From Acidimicrobiia bacterium (GTDB taxonomy: Bacteria; Actinomycetota; Acidimicrobiia; Acidimicrobiales; Hopanoidiivorantaceae): a stretch of 11,682 nucleotides of DNA. The notes beneath the pieces are model-generated. The model ran no database searches. It saw only the letters and a program-made list of their open reading frames with translations, and was not told the origin of the DNA. The position numbers and the translations under genes are program-made. Below, in pieces: positions 1 through 7,837 of the stretch. The DNA lies in the NCBI GenBank assembly GCA_020027305.1, contig JAHRAM010000035.1:1-11682 (forward strand), read 5' to 3'. Numbering within the stretch: the first letter of the stretch is position 1; every line of letters begins with the position of its first letter.

Positions 1-846
1 ATCAACGATTTCATCTGACACAAACTGAGTGTGTTCATTGTCGGCTCTTCCATGTTCGGAATAATCATAGCCTTTACGTTCTTTTATGTAATCGGTCAGG
101 GCTTGTGGAATGTCAGCAGCACCATCTTCACCATAGCGCTCAACTAAATCTGCCACATGGTTGCCGACCATGCCACCAAACCAGCGAACTTGGTCTCGCT
201 GGTGTGAAATGTCGTCGCCTACATAAGCTGGAGCCACCACACAAATCGTCAAGTCATCAGGATTTCGCCCAACACCTTCAGCAGCTGCCCGAACTTCTTG
301 AATAGTCCATTTAGCGATGTCTGGGTCTGCCAACTGAAGCACAAAACCATCAGAGCTTTCGCCACATAACTTTAGAGCTTTTGGCCCGTAGCCTGCCATC
401 CAGATGTCGAGTTGGCCGCCCTGACGCCATGGAAATTTTTGGGTGGTTCCGCGATATTGCGTTTCTCTTCCCTCTGCCAAATCTTTGATGACACGCATCG
501 ACTCTTTCAAGGTCGCCAGCTTAGTGGGGGTTCTCCCGATAACACGGAGCGCCGAGTCGCCTCTGCCGATAGCACACACCGTGCGTTCCCCAAACATATC
601 ATTTAGAGTGGCAAAATGAGAAGCCAGCACCGTCCAATCACGGGTGCCTGGGTTCGTCACCATCGGGCCAACCTTCATTTCTTTTGTGGCAGACAGCATT
701 TGTGAATATATAACAAAAGGCTCTTGCCACAAAACATGGGAATCAAATGTATAGGCATGGTTGAAGCCCAACTCTTCGGCCTCTTTTGTCATCTCCACCA
801 AATCCCAAGCTGGTGGGTCGGTTTGAAAAACTACCCCAAAATCCAT
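1..846 (-). CDS. LLM-class flavin/F420-dependent oxidoreductase, CPS_4043-like (3' end cut by window edge)
   Basis: I read this gene from the sequence: it starts at ATG 846-844 and stays open to base 1, giving 282 residues without a stop; the family is usually about 330, so the C-terminal part is missing. The start is supported by AGAGGA roughly 8-10 bases upstream. The protein is a luciferase-like TIM-barrel enzyme: MDFGVVFQTDPP at the N-terminus, TFDSHVLWQEP (33-43), VGPMVTNPGTRDW (59-71), AIGRGDS (92-98) and IWMAGYGPKAL from 148. I recognise this pattern as the subfamily often named TIGR03842, annotated as F420-dependent. Its members act as cytoplasmic oxidoreductases using F420 or FMN; the cofactor and substrate cannot be decided here. 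It lies 141 bases downstream of glyA, with a candidate terminator between, so it may be transcribed separately. Family call is firm; exact reaction is unknown. Confidence 0.88.
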   Translation of the reverse strand, partial: MDFGVVFQTDPPAWDLVEMTKEAEELGFNHAYTFDSHVLWQEPFVIYSQMLSATKEMKVGPMVTNPGTRDWTVLASHFATLNDMFGERTVCAIGRGDSALRVIGRTPTKLATLKESMRVIKDLAEGRETQYRGTTQKFPWRQGGQLDIWMAGYGPKALKLCGESSDGFVLQLADPDIAKWTIQEVRAAAEGVGRNPDDLTICVVAPAYVGDDISHQRDQVRWFGGMVGNHVADLVERYGEDGAADIPQALTDYIKERKGYDYSEHGRADNEHTQFVSDEIVD

Positions 847-881
847 TTCACTTTTCCTCTTTACTCATTAGTTATTGCGAT

Positions 882-931
882 AAATAAAAAACTTACCCCA
901 AATCTAATGAAATATGAAATTCAGGGGAAGT
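882..931 (-). terminator. Candidate Rho-independent terminator after glyA
   Basis: On the minus strand ACTTCCCC (931-924) pairs with GGGGTAAGT (899-891) with one bulged T, giving an 8-bp stem. A run of T with one A (890-882) follows directly. The loop is long (about 24 bases), which lowers confidence. It would end the rpiB-glyA transcript before the oxidoreductase gene. Confidence 0.45.
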
Positions 932-987
932 ATAGAGTTTGATTTTGCCTAACGTTATATTTAGGGGAAAGCTCTACCTATTTATAT

Positions 988-2220
988 TTATGGATAAGGG
1001 GTGAATTTGGCACAGAGGTCAGCAACGCCAGCACGAACTTTTTTCAGCACAGCTTCGTCATTTCTTCCTTTAAGGGCTTCTGCCATCAAATCAGCGATTG
1101 TCGACATTTCACCTTCGCGCATTCCAGCAGTGGTGACAGCTGGCGTTCCCAATCTAAGACCGCTTGCAACAAACGGCGACCGAGGGTCATCTGGCACCGT
1201 GTTCTTGTTGGTTGTAATGCCTGCTTTATCAAGCACAATCTGAGCATCCTTGCCAGAAAGCTCTTCATCAAAAGTTCGCAAATCAACTAACAGCAGGTGT
1301 GTGTCGGTTCCACCTGACACCAATCTAAAATTATGAGTGCCAAGGGCATCTGCAAATGCTTGGGCGTTTTTCACGATTTGAGCAGCATAGTTTTTGAACT
1401 CAGGTGTGTCAGCTTCAAAAAACGACACAGCTTTGGCAGAAATAATGTGTTCTAATGGGCCGCCCTGCAGGCCTGGGAAAACTGCCTTATCAATAGCATC
1501 TGCTAGTTCTGCCTTGCAAAGAATTGTTCCACCTCTTGGGCCACGCATAGTTTTATGATTGGTGAATGTGACAATATCAGCATATTCCACTGGATTAGGA
1601 TAGACACCGCCAGCGATGAGCCCAGCAACGTGGGCAGCATCAAACATAAAAAGCGCTCCCACTTCGTCAGCGATTTTGCGAATTAAATCAGGCTGGATAA
1701 TTCTAGGGTAAGCTGTTGAACCAGCAACAATGAGCTTAGGTTGTTTTTCTCGCGCTAACTCGGCGATGTTGTCATAATCAATACGTTCATCAGATTCGGT
1801 AACACCATAGCCCGCAAAGTTATATATGATGCCACTGAAATTGACAGGCGAGCCGTGTGTGAGGTGCCCGCCATGGTCAAGGCTCATTCCCAAAACTGTA
1901 TCGCCAGGTTGAAGCACTGCCAGATATGCTGCCATATTTGCATTGGCGCCAGAATGTGGCTGAACATTTGCATGCTCTGCACCAAAAAGTTTTTTCACTC
2001 GCCAAATAGCAAGAGATTCCGATTCATCAATATGGATATTTCCGCCATAATAACGTTTTGAAGGGTAGCCCTCAGAATATTTATTTGTCAGAACAGAACC
2101 AGCAGCTGCCAAAACTTCTTCAGAGGCGAAATTCTCAGACGCTATCAGCTGGAGGGTTGTGTTCTGGCGGGTCTTTTCTCGCTGAATTATCTCAAACAAT
2201 TCGGTGTCTCTATGTTTCAT
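988..2220 (-). CDS. glyA: Serine hydroxymethyltransferase
   Basis: PLP-dependent cytoplasmic enzyme that converts serine plus tetrahydrofolate to glycine plus 5,10-methylene-tetrahydrofolate, the main source of one-carbon units. With the start at 2220 the protein has 410 residues, normal for bacterial GlyA. Visible hallmarks: SENFAS near residue 29, NKYSEGYPSKRYYGG (46-60), HSGANAN (89-95), LDHGGHLTHG around 115-123, the DAAH motif beginning at Asp194, Schiff-base lysine K223 inside TNHKT, and GPRGG (227-231). An in-frame ATG at 2226 would add two residues, but AAGAG (2231-2227) abuts it directly, whereas it sits six bases from the ATG at 2220, so I prefer 2220. The usual TTTTHKT around the lysine is here TFTNHKT, a mild variation. 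It follows rpiB by about 130 bases of A-rich leader in which I see no glycine riboswitch. Confidence 0.97.
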   Translation of the reverse strand: MKHRDTELFEIIQREKTRQNTTLQLIASENFASEEVLAAAGSVLTNKYSEGYPSKRYYGGNIHIDESESLAIWRVKKLFGAEHANVQPHSGANANMAAYLAVLQPGDTVLGMSLDHGGHLTHGSPVNFSGIIYNFAGYGVTESDERIDYDNIAELAREKQPKLIVAGSTAYPRIIQPDLIRKIADEVGALFMFDAAHVAGLIAGGVYPNPVEYADIVTFTNHKTMRGPRGGTILCKAELADAIDKAVFPGLQGGPLEHIISAKAVSFFEADTPEFKNYAAQIVKNAQAFADALGTHNFRLVSGGTDTHLLLVDLRTFDEELSGKDAQIVLDKAGITTNKNTVPDDPRSPFVASGLRLGTPAVTTAGMREGEMSTIADLMAEALKGRNDEAVLKKVRAGVADLCAKFTPYP

Positions 2221-2226
2221 AATCAT

Positions 2227-2231
2227 CTCTT
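2227..2231 (-). promoter_or_regulatory. Shine-Dalgarno that decides the glyA start
   Basis: AAGAG on the minus strand lies six bases before the ATG at 2220 but zero bases before the ATG at 2226. The shorter 410-residue product is therefore favoured. Confidence 0.6.
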
Positions 2232-2349
2232 AAAACTTTAATAAATATTCAGTAGGGTTGAGCGCTATTTTGTTATTTTCTTTTTCTGCTTGCTTTGTTG
2301 TTTTGCTTCTGTGTTTCGTTTTTAGAGCAAAATATGACTTTCTAGCTTG

Positions 2350-2799
2350 CTAACCTAGCTTTTCAATTCGAGGTATGTGCCTGCCGCCCTCAAAATCAGT
2401 TTCTAAAAATATCTTCAGGCATTCTTTAGCAAGAGATGGGCTAATGAGGCGCCCGCCAAAGCAAATCACATTTGCATCGTTATGTTCACGAGCGAGCTTA
2501 GCGGTTTCTTTATCATAGACTACGGCTGCCCTAACCCCTTTCACACGATTAGCAGCTATAGATATTCCAAGCCCACTGCCACAAACGCACAATCCAAAAT
2601 TTGGCCCGTCATTTGAGTCATTTGATTCGACATCTGCCACTGCCTCTGCCACCGCCCGCCCAAAATCTGGATAGTCGACAGAATCCTCAGTGTGAGTTCC
2701 TAAATCCTCAACCGTATGCCCTTCAGCTTCAAGGAATTGAACTAACTCCAGCTTGAGTGATAACCCAGCATGGTCGCTTCCTACAAAAATTTTTTTCAC
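2350..2799 (-). CDS. rpiB: Ribose-5-phosphate isomerase B (RpiB/LacA/LacB family)
   Basis: Cytoplasmic enzyme of the non-oxidative pentose phosphate pathway that interconverts ribose 5-phosphate and ribulose 5-phosphate. The 149-residue length is typical. Motifs: GSDHAG (7-12), DYPDF (42-46), CGSGLG with the probable catalytic base Cys73, HND (106-108), and the C-terminal GGRH (138-141) followed by R144 for phosphate binding. It is a Cys-type RpiB, like E. coli, not the Glu-type known from Mycobacterium. A small Asn/Asp/Ser-rich insertion (about 58-66) precedes the Cys strand. The start codon is GTG at 2799-2797, supported by AAGGA four bases upstream; no other start is needed to cover the family N-terminus. 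It begins 55 bases after the toxin-candidate stop with no hairpin between, so read-through from that module is possible. glyA follows in the same direction, the two likely forming a short housekeeping unit. Confidence 0.96.
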   Translation of the reverse strand: MKKIFVGSDHAGLSLKLELVQFLEAEGHTVEDLGTHTEDSVDYPDFGRAVAEAVADVESNDSNDGPNFGLCVCGSGLGISIAANRVKGVRAAVVYDKETAKLAREHNDANVICFGGRLISPSLAKECLKIFLETDFEGGRHIPRIEKLG

Positions 2800-2854
2800 T
2801 ATGTCCTTATTCCTAAATTCCTAACCTTGTTCTTTATCTTTCTTTATAAATTTA

Positions 2855-3283
2855 TTATTTATGCTCACGGTGAACTTCTAAAACATATAAGACATTACCA
2901 AGGCGATAAACATAAATTCGCATTGGATTTTTACCTTCACCTATTTTAAACAAATCTCCTTCTTCTGTAAGTTTGCCCTTTTGCAAATACATATCCTTTG
3001 AATGTTGAAGTTCTTTGAAATCTGCTCGCCGTTTATACTCATGTAAGCTATCCCAATCGCTCTTAGTTAACTTGATTAAATGCCGAATAAAACGTTTTAC
3101 TTCGGCAAATTGGAAATTTTTCAAAAAATCTTCATCAACATATTTTAGGGATATAGCTAAATCGATTTCACCTTCTTCTTCCCTCTTGGGAAGTTTCTTT
3201 GAAACTTGCGAATAGTGCGAGTATCGATTTTGCTTGTGTTTATTTGCTTGCTTGCGTTTTTTCCTTTTGTCACCCTTTACCAC
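2855..3283 (-). CDS. Putative toxin of a Panacea-type toxin-antitoxin pair
   Basis: Small basic protein of 142 residues, not recognised with certainty. It starts with GTG at 3283-3281, preceded by AGGA five bases upstream, and its first 14 bases overlap the end of the antitoxin-like gene, a strong sign of translational coupling. The N-terminus (about 3-20) is an almost pure Lys/Arg/Gln/Asn/His tail without a signal peptide. The C-terminal half, with DLFKIGEGKNP followed by RIYVYRLGNVLYVLEVHRE, has the alternating strand pattern and the basic and aromatic residues seen in RelE/HigB-fold mRNA interferases. That fold is an inference from pattern only. Known Panacea systems pair this type of antitoxin with many unrelated toxins, so a different toxin class is possible. 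If RelE-like, it would inhibit translation when free. There is no membrane segment. Confidence 0.5.
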   Translation of the reverse strand: MVKGDKRKKRKQANKHKQNRYSHYSQVSKKLPKREEEGEIDLAISLKYVDEDFLKNFQFAEVKRFIRHLIKLTKSDWDSLHEYKRRADFKELQHSKDMYLQKGKLTEEGDLFKIGEGKNPMRIYVYRLGNVLYVLEVHREHK

Positions 3284-3794
3284 TTAAATCCTGCTTTCTC
3301 CCTCCCCCATTATTCTCAGCAAGCCTAGAACGATAGTAATCACGCATATCTTTGCACTTCACTTCTCCCTCCCAATAATCATGTGGACTTCTTATTCCCT
3401 TTCGAGCATTAATCCATGGGTCTTCATTGTGAGTCATAGCCTCAAGACTTTTTGGATCAACATCTCCATATTCCTTTAGCACCTCACGAACGAGATTTTC
3501 TGAATCATCATCCAACTCAATAGGAGTTATTGCTTCTTTTGGTTCAATTGGGTTCCATGCAAACTCTTTGAACTTACGATATATTTCTGGAACAACAGGC
3601 CCATGAAGCCATGCTTGTATCTCATCCTTAAACAACGGCTTATTATTGAACGCCAAGTACCATGCTTGGCAATAATAAAGTAGCTTCTGAAGCTTTAAAT
3701 TCGTAATCTTTTCTTTTCCCTTGTAATTAACAAGTATCCAATCAGATATTTGGTCTGCTGTGTATTTTGCATCTAGCTTTTTCTTTGTTTTCAT
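3270..3794 (-). CDS. Panacea-domain (DUF4065, SocA/GepA-like) antitoxin
   Basis: Protein of 174 residues with a clear DUF4065/Panacea signature: an N-terminal helix (about 11-24), then TNLKLQKLLYYCQAWYL (31-47), then AWLHGPVVPEIYRKF (61-75). These are the blocks that define the domain in GepA and the SocA antitoxin. In characterised systems the domain neutralises a partner toxin by direct binding; SocA instead acts as a proteolysis adaptor. The gene comes first and overlaps the next gene by 14 bases, the standard antitoxin-then-toxin order. Start is ATG at 3794-3792; I see no good Shine-Dalgarno (context GTGAACAATG), so the start is less certain than the frame. The Gly/Arg-rich C-terminal end lies in the overlap. 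A candidate promoter and inverted repeat lie about 85-120 bases upstream. The domain call is confident; the toxin-antitoxin role rests on family and arrangement. Confidence 0.85.
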   Translation of the reverse strand: MKTKKKLDAKYTADQISDWILVNYKGKEKITNLKLQKLLYYCQAWYLAFNNKPLFKDEIQAWLHGPVVPEIYRKFKEFAWNPIEPKEAITPIELDDDSENLVREVLKEYGDVDPKSLEAMTHNEDPWINARKGIRSPHDYWEGEVKCKDMRDYYRSRLAENNGGGRKQDLSGKG

Positions 3795-3830
3795 TGTTCA
3801 CTGTTTATTGTATTATTTTCTATTCACTAT

Positions 3831-3875
3831 TAATTTATATTTTTGTAATTTATATTTTTATAATTTATATTTTAT
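3831..3875 (-). repeat. Three tandem 15-bp AT-rich repeats in the TA leader
   Basis: Plus-strand units start at 3831, 3846 and 3861. The first 13 bases, TAATTTATATTTT, are identical in all three; only positions 14 and 15 vary. If transcription starts near 3877 the array is in the 5' leader of the antitoxin gene as three A/U-only units. Confidence 0.85.
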
Positions 3876-3879
3876 CTTT

Positions 3880-3904
3880 CCTATCTATAAGTATGAATGA
3901 TAGG
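3880..3904. promoter_or_regulatory. Inverted repeat overlapping the TA promoter (candidate operator)
   Basis: Perfect 6-bp arms CCTATC (3880-3885) and GATAGG (3899-3904) with a 13-bp spacer. The repeat spans the proposed -10 and most of the -35/-10 spacer, a position where bound protein would block RNA polymerase. Autoregulation by the encoded complex is an inference. Confidence 0.4.
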
Positions 3905-3912
3905 TATGACAA
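3884..3912 (-). promoter_or_regulatory. Candidate sigma70-type promoter of the toxin-antitoxin module
   Basis: On the minus strand TTGTCA (3912-3907, five of six to consensus) is followed after exactly 17 bases by TATAGA (3889-3884, four of six). The start of transcription would be near 3877, leaving a leader of about 83 bases before the ATG at 3794. Confidence 0.45.
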
Positions 3913-3935
3913 TTTTTTAACATTAAAGGGTTTTT

Positions 3936-3960
3936 AAATTAAGAGGCTCTATCAAGCCCC
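3936..3960 (-). terminator. Candidate terminator after giant gene B
   Basis: On the minus strand GGGGCT (3960-3955) pairs with AGCCTC (3948-3943), a 6-bp stem with one G-U pair and loop TGATAG. TTAATTT (3942-3936) follows, a weak U-tract. It lies about 35 bases after the gene B stop and just before the toxin-antitoxin promoter, which fits a transcript boundary. Confidence 0.45.
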
Positions 3961-3993
3961 GCCTCGAAAAAATTCTACTTAAACAAGAAAACA

Positions 3994-6900
3994 CTACCTA
4001 GCCAATGGGTTTCCCTTAAACGGGGCACGCCACTTACAATGATAATAATCATAAGGGCCTTCTTTGTGGCCGACAAAGCCCAAAGCAGAAGAGGCTTTTA
4101 TTTCTGCCTCATTATTTGACATCTTAGAAATTGTTTCAAAAGTTGTAGAGCTTCCAGCAGAAGAAGTGCCAATGGCTTGGTTCAATAAATCGCATGCGGT
4201 ATTGTCAACCATATATGTTTGTGCGCTTGTGCGGGTGGCAGCAACAGGAATGACCCCAGCCTCTTGCCCCCTATACGGATTTGCCTCACAATAATAAAAG
4301 CCGTTAGTTCTATCAGTTTTCAAATGGAAATAAGTCGGTGGTTTATAGCGGGCATCCCCATATTTGATTAGTGATGGATGTTTTGACCCGCCCCTCTCAG
4401 TCAATAGCCCTGCTCGCCAATGTCCATAATTGTCATCTGCTGGAACTGAGTTTGTAGAATACGCCACATCAGCAACGTTAAAATCTTTCACCTCAATCGG
4501 TTTATGATAGCTAAAGCGAGTTGGAAAATACGTACTGAGCGATTGGCACGCCCTAAAAAATGCCTGCACCTCTTCAGATGCACCATCGGGAACTCTAAAT
4601 GCACACTGCTGTTCAGCATATGGAGCATAGTGAGTTAAGTTTGAACTGGTGCCACCTCGGGAAGCACTAAATCCTCCGCCAGAAAAATAACCGACCCGCC
4701 AACTAGAAGGATCTGCAGGATTGTTTAGCGCACGAAAATCTTGCAAAATTCGTTGGGTGCGTTGATTGAAATTCCTAGTGTCAGGAAATCGCAAAACAGC
4801 TGACCGAGAACTTACCCCACCAACTGAAGCAAGATTTTGATTTTGAATGTAGTTCAACATCTCTGATATCCCATAGCGAGTCCAAGTAAGCCCTCCTTCT
4901 TCGTCAGGCTCACTGGGAACACCACCAAAACTATTCAAGAGATAAAACTGCGGGCTAGTTGCGTCAATCTTGTTCATCCTTGTATCAGACCTAACCCACA
5001 TATCGTGATACCAAATAAACGGATTGCTTAAATCAACGTGATTTCTTGGATTAATGTTAAAGCTCACATCGTTGATATGGGGGTGATAATTGAAAAACTC
5101 TGTATTCACTGGCGCAACCAAACCTGGTAGTGAAGAGGAATAACGAACTCGACTTAGGTCAACAGAAATCCTACCAGTTGCTAATCTTTCAAGCGTTTGA
5201 TAATCAAACAACTCTGTATCGCCCCCCGTGTACCCAATATCTTCACACTCTTTAACATAAGTATTGATTGAATGATTTATATCTTGATTTTGAAAATTGA
5301 AACTAGAGTCAGAACTTTCTGAGGGGCGGATGAAAGGTGTGTCAGTTCCAGAAAGCCCACATTCTCTATATAAATTTGTGCCAACTTTTCTTCCTGCACA
5401 TGTAGTTGTGCCAGAACCACAATAACTTCCAGAGGGATAGGTGCTGTCAGAAGAAAGCGCGTCTAAATAATATCTTGGCTCCCAGAAATTTTGAGCAGAG
5501 GCGCTATCACAGACTACCGACCTATCTTGATCGTTGTAGCCAACCGTGTATTCCTGCCGACTGGCAGAAGATTTCTCAATGTGAATAGGGCGATAGAACT
5601 GCTTATAATCATCACAATTGTTAATTGGATTAGGCGACCTGCGATTATAAAGAAAATCAATCGTGCTAGCTTCCATCGGGTCTTCTTTTGAAAACTTTGT
5701 GGGGTATCCATTCTGCCCAAAAGTTCGCGACCACGAAACATTTCCAGTCGGGAACTGAGAAGGCAGCCAAAGCTCATTATATCTAGCACCAGTAGTTAAG
5801 TAAGACTCTACGGCTGGCTTGATTATTCGGCTGTAGTAATATGGGAGTTGTTTGTTGATGTTTGGAGCAACATTGAAATTGTAGTCATAGATAAAACCAT
5901 TGTTGTCTGGATTAGGATTTATGGCAATAGGAGGCAACACAAAGGGGTCTGGAACCCAATTAGTTACTGTAGGCGAGCTAGGTCTATCGGTAAGAGTGGT
6001 GGAATTCCTATAAGCGCTCCTCGCTCTAAATGCTAAGTCGAGTCTGGATATTGACCACAACTGTTCTTGGCTAGTGTGATATGGTGTGGCACGCGTAACC
6101 GCACAAGTTGGAGGATACGGGCGAGGATTGTATGTTCGCCGACCGACAACCTCACACTCTCCAACATTATCACTTGGCAGATAGCCAAAACTTAAACACT
6201 CTCTTATGCTGTTAGCATATCTGTTTTTAAAAGAACAACGATAAGTGTCGGTGCTGGAAGAATAGTATGCATACACATTAGAACCATCATCTAACGTTGT
6301 GCTTCCGTTGCTTTCATAGCGCGTGGAATTTGTGTTATCCCAGCCAAGGCAAACTCTCTCCCACCGAGAAGAAACTGTTCCAAGCGGCTCGACACATTTT
6401 GCCTCGCCTGTTTCACGGCTAATCAAAAATCTTTCTGGGCACTCTGGGTTCGGAGTTGCCACTTGATAAGCACAAGATGACGATTCTCGCTTGAGCTTCA
6501 AACCTAGGCTGGCACAATAGCTTGCGCTGGCAGAGCTTGTCATATATACACACTCTGGCAGGCCGCCAGATGTTCCTCTTGGTTCAGGTGAAAGTGTTGT
6601 TGCTCGCCCAGTTGTTCGCCAAGTTAGACAAGCTCCCCTAGCAGGTGCTGGTAGCGGAACGTATGAAACTCTTGTTGCGGTGCTATCAACAGTTAGCTTT
6701 CCTACTTCCTTGCTGGTCTCTGTAATCTCACACCATTTTTCTGTGCCTATCACTGAAATGCCGCTAAAGGCTCTTTGCCTATCTGGGTCATACAGCCCAA
6801 GCCCAACAAACGTACAAGTTCGATTGGTTTGTTCGGGGCGAACAACGCACCTGTTGAAGTTCGTCTTTTCATAAGTGTCGTTTGATATGTGAGATATTGG

Positions 6901-7767
6901 AACGAACGGAATAAAGCCTCCAGCTAATGCACAATATGAAAGCAGTTGCCAACTAGCTCGACGGGCAGCTCCTACAATTGCGGTTTCGGTTCTTTCCGAA
7001 TGAGTGTCAGCCGATGATGCAAAATGAAGCTCACAAGTAGTTAATTCTCTTTCGCTAACAGGCGACAACCCCGACCTGAGACAATCAGAATATCGCAAGG
7101 GCGATAACTCAGTGAATACAAGCGGGCGCAACCCTCCATATCTTCCAATGGGTGCACTGATATATGTAACAAGATGAGAAACATCACTGATTTGAGCGCT
7201 GTAGTCATCAGTTCCCTTATAGCTACACCTACCAGTTCCCCTATTAGAAATAGTGGGAGAAAGAATCACGGTGTGCCCATCTGCTTCTATCCAATTTGAA
7301 TTGAAAGGTATGAGTGTTGGATTTCCACCTTCAGGTCTTACTGCCCTTGGAGTTCTTCCTTCATATAATCCATTTGGAGGGTACAAAGTTCGTGTTGGGT
7401 CAACGTCTCTTCCATCTGATATTGTGGAATGCCAATGACGTGTTTCAAGGTCAGGGCAAATGTTTGTCGCCAGATAACGCACATCTGAAATTTCGTCGCC
7501 CGTTATAACCTCGCCCTCTTCATCACTTTCAAGCAATCCCTGTTCCCTCTCTGATGCTGGAACAGTAGTTGTGGTGGTCGTTACAGAATCAGGCTCACTA
7601 TCCCCTTCCACTGTTGTTGTGGGAGCAACCCCGTCTTGCCCACCAGAGCCATCTCGCACTGCATTATATATAAGCAAAGAAGCAATGATGGCGACTATAA
7701 TAATCACAGCTATCACAATCGCCATTCGCTTTGAACGTTTTCGTATTGGGATGGATTGCTCAGTCAT
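3994..7767 (-). CDS. Giant membrane-anchored Cys-rich extracellular protein (paralogue B), function unknown
   Basis: I do not recognise a known family in this 1257-residue protein. Layout: basic cytoplasmic tail RKRSKR (9-14); one hydrophobic helix (about 15-34) ending in YNAVRDGSG; a Thr/Ser/Pro/Glu linker with TTTTTTVP (63-70); then a Ser/Tyr/Asn-rich ectodomain with 30 cysteines. There is no signal-peptidase AxA site and no prepilin Gly, so an uncleaved N-in/C-out anchor is likely. Blocks shared with paralogue A: RRASWQL (269-275), C418-x3-G-x9-C432 and C524-x3-G-x9-C538, YNELWLP (663-669), FWEPRYYLD (761-769), the segment from C1074 including FSYHKPIEVKDF (about 1085-1096), and a C-terminal GHKEGP...CKWRAPF (about 1233-1250). 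It lacks the acidic DxDxDG loop of A. Start ATG at 7767-7765 has no close Shine-Dalgarno; an extended -10 lies about 71-79 bases upstream. Surface adhesion or appendage structure is plausible but unproven. Confidence 0.93.
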   Translation of the reverse strand: MTEQSIPIRKRSKRMAIVIAVIIIVAIIASLLIYNAVRDGSGGQDGVAPTTTVEGDSEPDSVTTTTTTVPASEREQGLLESDEEGEVITGDEISDVRYLATNICPDLETRHWHSTISDGRDVDPTRTLYPPNGLYEGRTPRAVRPEGGNPTLIPFNSNWIEADGHTVILSPTISNRGTGRCSYKGTDDYSAQISDVSHLVTYISAPIGRYGGLRPLVFTELSPLRYSDCLRSGLSPVSERELTTCELHFASSADTHSERTETAIVGAARRASWQLLSYCALAGGFIPFVPISHISNDTYEKTNFNRCVVRPEQTNRTCTFVGLGLYDPDRQRAFSGISVIGTEKWCEITETSKEVGKLTVDSTATRVSYVPLPAPARGACLTWRTTGRATTLSPEPRGTSGGLPECVYMTSSASASYCASLGLKLKRESSSCAYQVATPNPECPERFLISRETGEAKCVEPLGTVSSRWERVCLGWDNTNSTRYESNGSTTLDDGSNVYAYYSSSTDTYRCSFKNRYANSIRECLSFGYLPSDNVGECEVVGRRTYNPRPYPPTCAVTRATPYHTSQEQLWSISRLDLAFRARSAYRNSTTLTDRPSSPTVTNWVPDPFVLPPIAINPNPDNNGFIYDYNFNVAPNINKQLPYYYSRIIKPAVESYLTTGARYNELWLPSQFPTGNVSWSRTFGQNGYPTKFSKEDPMEASTIDFLYNRRSPNPINNCDDYKQFYRPIHIEKSSASRQEYTVGYNDQDRSVVCDSASAQNFWEPRYYLDALSSDSTYPSGSYCGSGTTTCAGRKVGTNLYRECGLSGTDTPFIRPSESSDSSFNFQNQDINHSINTYVKECEDIGYTGGDTELFDYQTLERLATGRISVDLSRVRYSSSLPGLVAPVNTEFFNYHPHINDVSFNINPRNHVDLSNPFIWYHDMWVRSDTRMNKIDATSPQFYLLNSFGGVPSEPDEEGGLTWTRYGISEMLNYIQNQNLASVGGVSSRSAVLRFPDTRNFNQRTQRILQDFRALNNPADPSSWRVGYFSGGGFSASRGGTSSNLTHYAPYAEQQCAFRVPDGASEEVQAFFRACQSLSTYFPTRFSYHKPIEVKDFNVADVAYSTNSVPADDNYGHWRAGLLTERGGSKHPSLIKYGDARYKPPTYFHLKTDRTNGFYYCEANPYRGQEAGVIPVAATRTSAQTYMVDNTACDLLNQAIGTSSAGSSTTFETISKMSNNEAEIKASSALGFVGHKEGPYDYYHCKWRAPFKGNPLAR

Positions 7768-7837
7768 TGTTGTGCGAAATTATCTCCCATTAGTGATTAT
7801 ATTGTAGGCACACCCTAGAACTTGCCCTGCTTAAGCA

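Noticed and set aside
724..942. Plus-strand ORF of 72 residues over the oxidoreductase start and the gap to glyA
   Set aside because: Antisense to the recognised N-terminus of the oxidoreductase; no family resemblance and the tail runs through AT-rich intergenic and terminator sequence.
847..987. Operator made of the repeated CCCC(T)(A/G)AAT words between glyA and the oxidoreductase
   Set aside because: Two of the copies are accounted for by the terminator stem and the third matches poorly; not enough to claim a binding site.
2227..2349. Glycine riboswitch or other structured leader before glyA
   Set aside because: The stretch is A-rich and C-poor on the sense strand with no convincing stems or aptamer-like conserved blocks.
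5514..5789. Minus-strand ORF of 91 residues inside gene B
   Set aside because: Off-frame shadow; the main frame encodes the conserved YNELWLP block in the same stretch.
7571..7807. Plus-strand ORF with a hydrophobic Ile/Thr-rich stretch
   Set aside because: Antisense of the membrane helix and Thr linker of gene B; the hydrophobicity mirrors the codons of the real protein, and it ends in the gene B promoter region.
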